Positions 6,684 through 9,001 of a stretch of 9,001 nt of DNA are shown one piece after another. Source of the stretch: Clostridia bacterium (lineage in GTDB: Bacteria; Bacillota; Clostridia; Oscillospirales; CAG-272); NCBI GenBank assembly GCA_017457465.1, contig JAFTHJ010000243.1:1-9001 (forward strand), read 5' to 3'. Under the pieces are notes generated by a model. The model searched no databases. It had not been told where the DNA came from and worked only from the letters and a program-made list of their open reading frames with translations. Positions within the stretch are counted from its first letter, which is position 1; the number at the start of each line of letters is the position of its first letter. The translations under genes and the position numbers were made by a program.

Positions 6684-6697
6684 CTTACTTTTCTTTC
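6684..6697 (+). repeat. second copy of one palindrome arm, before the DUF2953 gene
   Basis: CTTACTTTTCTTTC at 6684-6697 is identical to the left arm (6759-6772) of the palindrome at 6759-6788. On the minus strand it reads GAAAGAAAAGTAAG and ends a few bases before the AAGGAGG ribosome binding site of the DUF2953 gene. It could be a truncated copy of the same element. Confidence 0.7.
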
Positions 6698-6704
6698 ATG
6701 AGAG

Positions 6705-6734
6705 ACTATAACGTCAATGTGTATTAAAAAACAA
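6705..6734 (-). promoter_or_regulatory. possible promoter for the DUF2953-gerW pair
   Basis: On the minus strand TTGTTT (6734-6729) is followed after 18 bases by TATAGT (6710-6705). The -10 is good and the -35 is fair. It lies downstream of the palindrome and about 40 bases ahead of the DUF2953 ATG, a sensible place for an internal promoter. It is AT-rich sequence, so chance matches are likely. Confidence 0.3.
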
Positions 6735-6758
6735 GTTTTGTAGTTTTGCTTTCTTTTG

Positions 6759-6788
6759 CTTACTTTTCTTTCGCGAAAGAAAAGTAAG
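6759..6788. repeat. perfect 30-base palindrome in the scpB-DUF2953 spacer
   Basis: CTTACTTTTCTTTCG (6759-6773) is followed at once by its exact reverse complement (6774-6788), so the RNA would fold into a stem of about 13 bp with a CGCG loop. No T tract follows on either strand within the next bases, so it is not a standard terminator. It sits 16 bases after the scpB stop. Its flank repeats TTTTGCT/TTTTGCTTAC. The form resembles REP-like dispersed palindromes. Confidence 0.85.
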
Positions 6789-6804
6789 GAGTATTTCTCA
6801 TTTA

Positions 6805-7437
6805 TTATTCACCGTCGGTGCTTTCGATATCCGTCTCGCCGGATTCCTCATCAAAATCCGCCCCATCTTCGTCGGCTATGACGGGAGTTTCCTCCTTGGG
6901 TGGGAGAATTATCTCTGTTGCGGGAAGCTCGGAGAGCGAGTTGATTCCAAAGACACGGAGGAATTTATCGGTTGTTACATAGAGCATAGGTCCGCCGGGC
7001 GCGTCAAGTCTGCCACAGGCGGTGATAAGGTCTTTGTCAATAAGCGAGTTGACTGCGTACGAGCTGTCAACGCCTCTGACCTGGTCGATAAAAGAGCGTG
7101 TTACAGGCTGATTATAAGCCACCACCGCAAGTACCTCCATCGACGATGCCGAGAGGTTTCCGCCTCGCTTTATTCCGAGCGCCTCTCTTATGTAAGGCGC
7201 GTACTGCTCTTTTGTTGAAAGCTGACAGGTGTCGGGGAACATAAGTAAATTTACTCCTCTTTTTGATTTAGCCCCGTTATAGTCCTCGCTCATATGCTCA
7301 ATTATCTTCTTGGTGTTTTTGAGGTCGAGACCGAGCACCTCTGCTATTTTGGTGTATTTAACGGGATATCCCGCCGCGAAAAGTATCGCCTCTATAGCGC
7401 TTTCCACCGATTTTATCTGTTGCATTTGTTCTTCCAT
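6805..7437 (-). CDS. scpB: segregation and condensation protein B
   Basis: A 210-residue accessory subunit of the Smc-ScpAB condensin, which organises and segregates the chromosome; ScpB dimers bind the kleisin ScpA. Two winged-helix domains are visible: about 11-75 (VESAIEAILFAAGYPV and the following region) and about 93-165. The second has the family signature SSMEVLAVVAYNQPVTRSFI (98-117), then QVRGVDS (119-125), CGRLDAPGGPMLYVTTDKFL (141-160) and FGINSLSELP (163-172). The last 35 residues are acidic and low complexity, as commonly seen. The ATG at 7435-7437 directly follows the scpA stop (7438-7440) with no spacer. GAGGTGG inside the end of scpA serves as ribosome binding site, so translation is coupled, which fits a fixed stoichiometry. 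Confidence 0.95.
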   Translation of the reverse strand: MEEQMQQIKSVESAIEAILFAAGYPVKYTKIAEVLGLDLKNTKKIIEHMSEDYNGAKSKRGVNLLMFPDTCQLSTKEQYAPYIREALGIKRGGNLSASSMEVLAVVAYNQPVTRSFIDQVRGVDSSYAVNSLIDKDLITACGRLDAPGGPMLYVTTDKFLRVFGINSLSELPATEIILPPKEETPVIADEDGADFDEESGETDIESTDGE

Positions 7438-8220
7438 TTATTCCACCTCTTCTTCAATCTCGTATTCGCTTTGCTCTATAGTGCTTTCGTCGGTATTGAG
7501 AACAAATCTTGTACTCGAGTCAAGCAGTGCGTTATCCTTGTTGGTATCATCCGAAATAAGCAAACGCCTTACCTTGATAAGCTCAAGTACGCCGAGAAAA
7601 CTCGCTATGAGGTCGGGCAGAGTGCTCTCGTCGCCTATTATCTCCTCAAGCGTAGCGCAGCCACGCTTTTCAACTGTCTTGAGAATAGAAACTATTTTTA
7701 TCTCAACGGGGATTATCGGCTTACTTATCATTGGCTTGAATGTGGTAGTAGCCGCCCGCTCAAGCGCGTTGTTATAGGCGATAATTCGTCTGACCGCCGT
7801 ACAAAGAGAGGTTACCTGCTGGTCTTGAACAAAGGTCTTATCCACCGATATTTCGTCGGTATCCTTGACCATACGACCGTTGTAAAAGGCGTAAAGGGGA
7901 GCAAGTTTTTGCGAGGCTTCCTTTGCCTGTTGATAACGCAAAAGGGCGTCGGCAAGTTGTGCGCGTGGGTCTTCCTCGTCCTCCTCGGTCTTGGGGAGGA
8001 GCATTCGGCTCTTGATGAGCATAAGCTCACTCGCCATCACGATAAACTCGGAAGCAATATCCATATTCAATTCCTGTGCGGCGTTGATATACTCCATATA
8101 CTGGTCGCAGATAAGCGATATTGGGATATCGGTTATGCTGACTTTATTTTTGTGTATCAAGCCCAGCAGAAGGTCGAGAGGACCTTCAAACTGTTCGAGT
8201 CTGTATGTGACAGCTTCCAT
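7438..8220 (-). CDS. scpA: segregation and condensation protein A (kleisin)
   Basis: A 260-residue kleisin that bridges the two heads of the Smc dimer in the bacterial condensin. The N-terminal Smc-binding region shows FEGPLDLLLGLIHKNKVSI (11-29) and EFIVMASELMLIKSRMLLP (58-76). An acidic break (about 78-86) and the ScpB-binding middle follow. The C-terminal winged helix contains SFLGVLELIKVRRLLI (207-222). The tail is strongly acidic (EYEIEEEVE). The start ATG 8218-8220 is the only one in frame before an upstream stop. The nearest Shine-Dalgarno-like GGAG (8234-8237) is 13 bases away, so initiation may be weak or rely on coupling to the protease gene 29 bases upstream. Length is usual for the family. 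Confidence 0.95.
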   Translation of the reverse strand: MEAVTYRLEQFEGPLDLLLGLIHKNKVSITDIPISLICDQYMEYINAAQELNMDIASEFIVMASELMLIKSRMLLPKTEEDEEDPRAQLADALLRYQQAKEASQKLAPLYAFYNGRMVKDTDEISVDKTFVQDQQVTSLCTAVRRIIAYNNALERAATTTFKPMISKPIIPVEIKIVSILKTVEKRGCATLEEIIGDESTLPDLIASFLGVLELIKVRRLLISDDTNKDNALLDSSTRFVLNTDESTIEQSEYEIEEEVE

Positions 8221-8249
8221 AGTTGATAGAACACTCCGTTAGTTTGATT

Positions 8250-8918
8250 TTAAATTCCGAGAACTAAAAAGATAAGGTTCATTATTCCGCCCGAGACGAA
8301 ATTTAGAACGGGGTCAAGTACGCCAAGCAGCAGAAGAAGCATAATTCCGAGCGATATATAGCGCTCGTATTTCATAACTCCGAAATAATATTTCGGGGGA
8401 AGAAATACATAGAGAATACGCGAACCGTCAAGTGGCGGAACAGGCAACAGATTAAACACGGCAAGTGTGATATTGAGCCGTATTCCAAGTGTCAGGAAAA
8501 GATATATTATGAATATCAGCTCCGAGTTATTTAGGGGCAGACTCGGAAGCAGAAGATAGAATATCTTCAAAAGAATCGCGAATATAAACGCGAGTATCAC
8601 GTTTGATATCGGTCCTGCCGCCGCGGATATTGCCATATCGCGTCTTGGCTTTTTAAAATATCTTGTATTTATCGGAACTGCCTTTGCCCAACCGAATCCG
8701 AAAAGGAGCATACAGATGAAGCCTATCGGGTCGAGATGCTTTATGGGGTTGAGTGTAAGTCTTCCGAGATTTTTAGCCGTCGGGTCGCCCAGCTTATCCG
8801 CCACGTATCCGTGCGCCATCTCGTGCAGAGAGAGCGAGAGCAGAACTATAGGGAGACTCAAAAGCAATTGGATTATAAACGAGCGCATATCTCCGCCCGA
8901 AAGTAGGTTTGTAAGCAT
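8250..8918 (-). CDS. M50 family membrane metalloprotease (site-2-protease-like, YwhC/Rip type)
   Basis: A 222-residue polytopic membrane protein of the short M50 (PF02163) group, which lacks a PDZ domain. The zinc motif is HEMAH (32-36) within SLHEMAHGYVADKLGDPTAKNLG, and the third ligand lies in NLLPVPPLDGSR (156-167, Asp164). The conserved GFGWAKAVPIN (74-84) and AAAGPISN (99-106) segments are present. About five to six hydrophobic stretches are visible: about 12-30, 66-80, 103-126, 134-158 and 186-222. Intramembrane substrates of this subfamily are largely unknown. The start ATG 8916-8918 has GGAG six bases ahead. It follows lysA by 21 bases and precedes scpA by 29. All catalytic residues are intact. 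Confidence 0.92.
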   Translation of the reverse strand: MLTNLLSGGDMRSFIIQLLLSLPIVLLSLSLHEMAHGYVADKLGDPTAKNLGRLTLNPIKHLDPIGFICMLLFGFGWAKAVPINTRYFKKPRRDMAISAAAGPISNVILAFIFAILLKIFYLLLPSLPLNNSELIFIIYLFLTLGIRLNITLAVFNLLPVPPLDGSRILYVFLPPKYYFGVMKYERYISLGIMLLLLLGVLDPVLNFVSGGIMNLIFLVLGI

Positions 8919-8939
8919 AATTTACTCCGTATTGATTTT

Positions 8940-9001
8940 TTATAATACGTCGTTTGCCGTGATGTCCTCGTAGGTCTCGCGCCTTACCGCTATCCTCGGC
9001 A
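8940..9001 (-). CDS. lysA: C-terminal end of diaminopimelate decarboxylase (runs off right edge)
   Basis: Only the last 19 complete codons and the stop (TAA, 8942-8940) are in the window. They read PRIAVRRETYEDITANDVL. The R-R-E-T-Y-E-D segment near the terminus is characteristic of diaminopimelate decarboxylase, the PLP enzyme that makes L-lysine from meso-diaminopimelate. Its place directly upstream of the M50 protease and scpAB is also common in Clostridia. With so few residues the identity rests on a single motif. Confidence 0.65.
   Translation of the reverse strand, partial: PRIAVRRETYEDITANDVL

Noticed and set aside
6726..6740. AAAAC-TT-GTTTT with following T residues on the minus strand as a terminator after scpB
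   Set aside because: The stem is only about four A-T pairs with a tiny loop, too weak to terminate; the T run is better read as part of an AT-rich spacer.
7294..8226. A 310-codon open frame on the plus strand
   Set aside because: It is antisense to scpB and scpA, both with unmistakable family motifs. The composition is irregular (rich in Leu/Tyr/Cys) and it has no recognisable domain.

Overview
The window looks like a chromosomal segment of an anaerobic, low-to-medium GC Firmicute of the class Clostridia, probably a gut-type Eubacteriales/Oscillospirales lineage. The evidence is the spore-associated GerW/YtfJ gene next to a DUF2953 gene, the run lysA - M50 protease - scpA - scpB - DUF2953 - gerW - D,D-carboxypeptidase - rluB, Gram-positive style Shine-Dalgarno sites (AAAGG, AGGAG) and a BspA-like leucine-rich-repeat surface protein. 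The species assignment is inference; no rRNA or tRNA is present to anchor it.

Layout: positions 1-612 (minus) hold the N-terminal 204 residues of a BspA-type LRR protein running off the left edge. A 268-base intergenic region follows and carries divergent promoters: a weak one for the LRR gene and a strong extended -10 promoter for dusB. dusB (881-1897, plus) is the only gene on the plus strand. It ends at a strong hairpin terminator (1915-1952) shared with the convergent minus-strand genes. From 9001 down to 1959 every gene is on the minus strand with short gaps. In transcription order these are: the end of lysA, an M50 site-2-protease-like membrane peptidase, scpA, scpB, a DUF2953 membrane protein, gerW/ytfJ, a secreted D-Ala-D-Ala carboxypeptidase, rluB, a small GNAT-like protein and an SGNH/GDSL esterase.

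How the genes relate: ScpA and ScpB are the kleisin and accessory subunits of the SMC condensin and are translationally coupled (the scpA stop abuts the scpB start). DUF2953 and GerW are neighbours as in Bacillus (ytfI-ytfJ) and belong to spore biology. LysA makes lysine from meso-diaminopimelate and the D,D-carboxypeptidase trims peptidoglycan stem peptides, so both touch the cell wall. RluB modifies 23S rRNA. The last two genes look like lineage-specific additions at the tail of a conserved cluster.

Non-coding structure lies mainly in two spacers of the minus-strand run. Upstream of the carboxypeptidase gene, a long inverted repeat can pair with that gene's ribosome binding site. Between scpB and the DUF2953 gene, a perfect 30-base palindrome is accompanied by a second copy of one arm just ahead of the next ribosome binding site. 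I see no CRISPR, phage, transposase, tRNA or rRNA, and no convincing novel multi-gene system; this is mostly a conserved housekeeping and sporulation neighbourhood.
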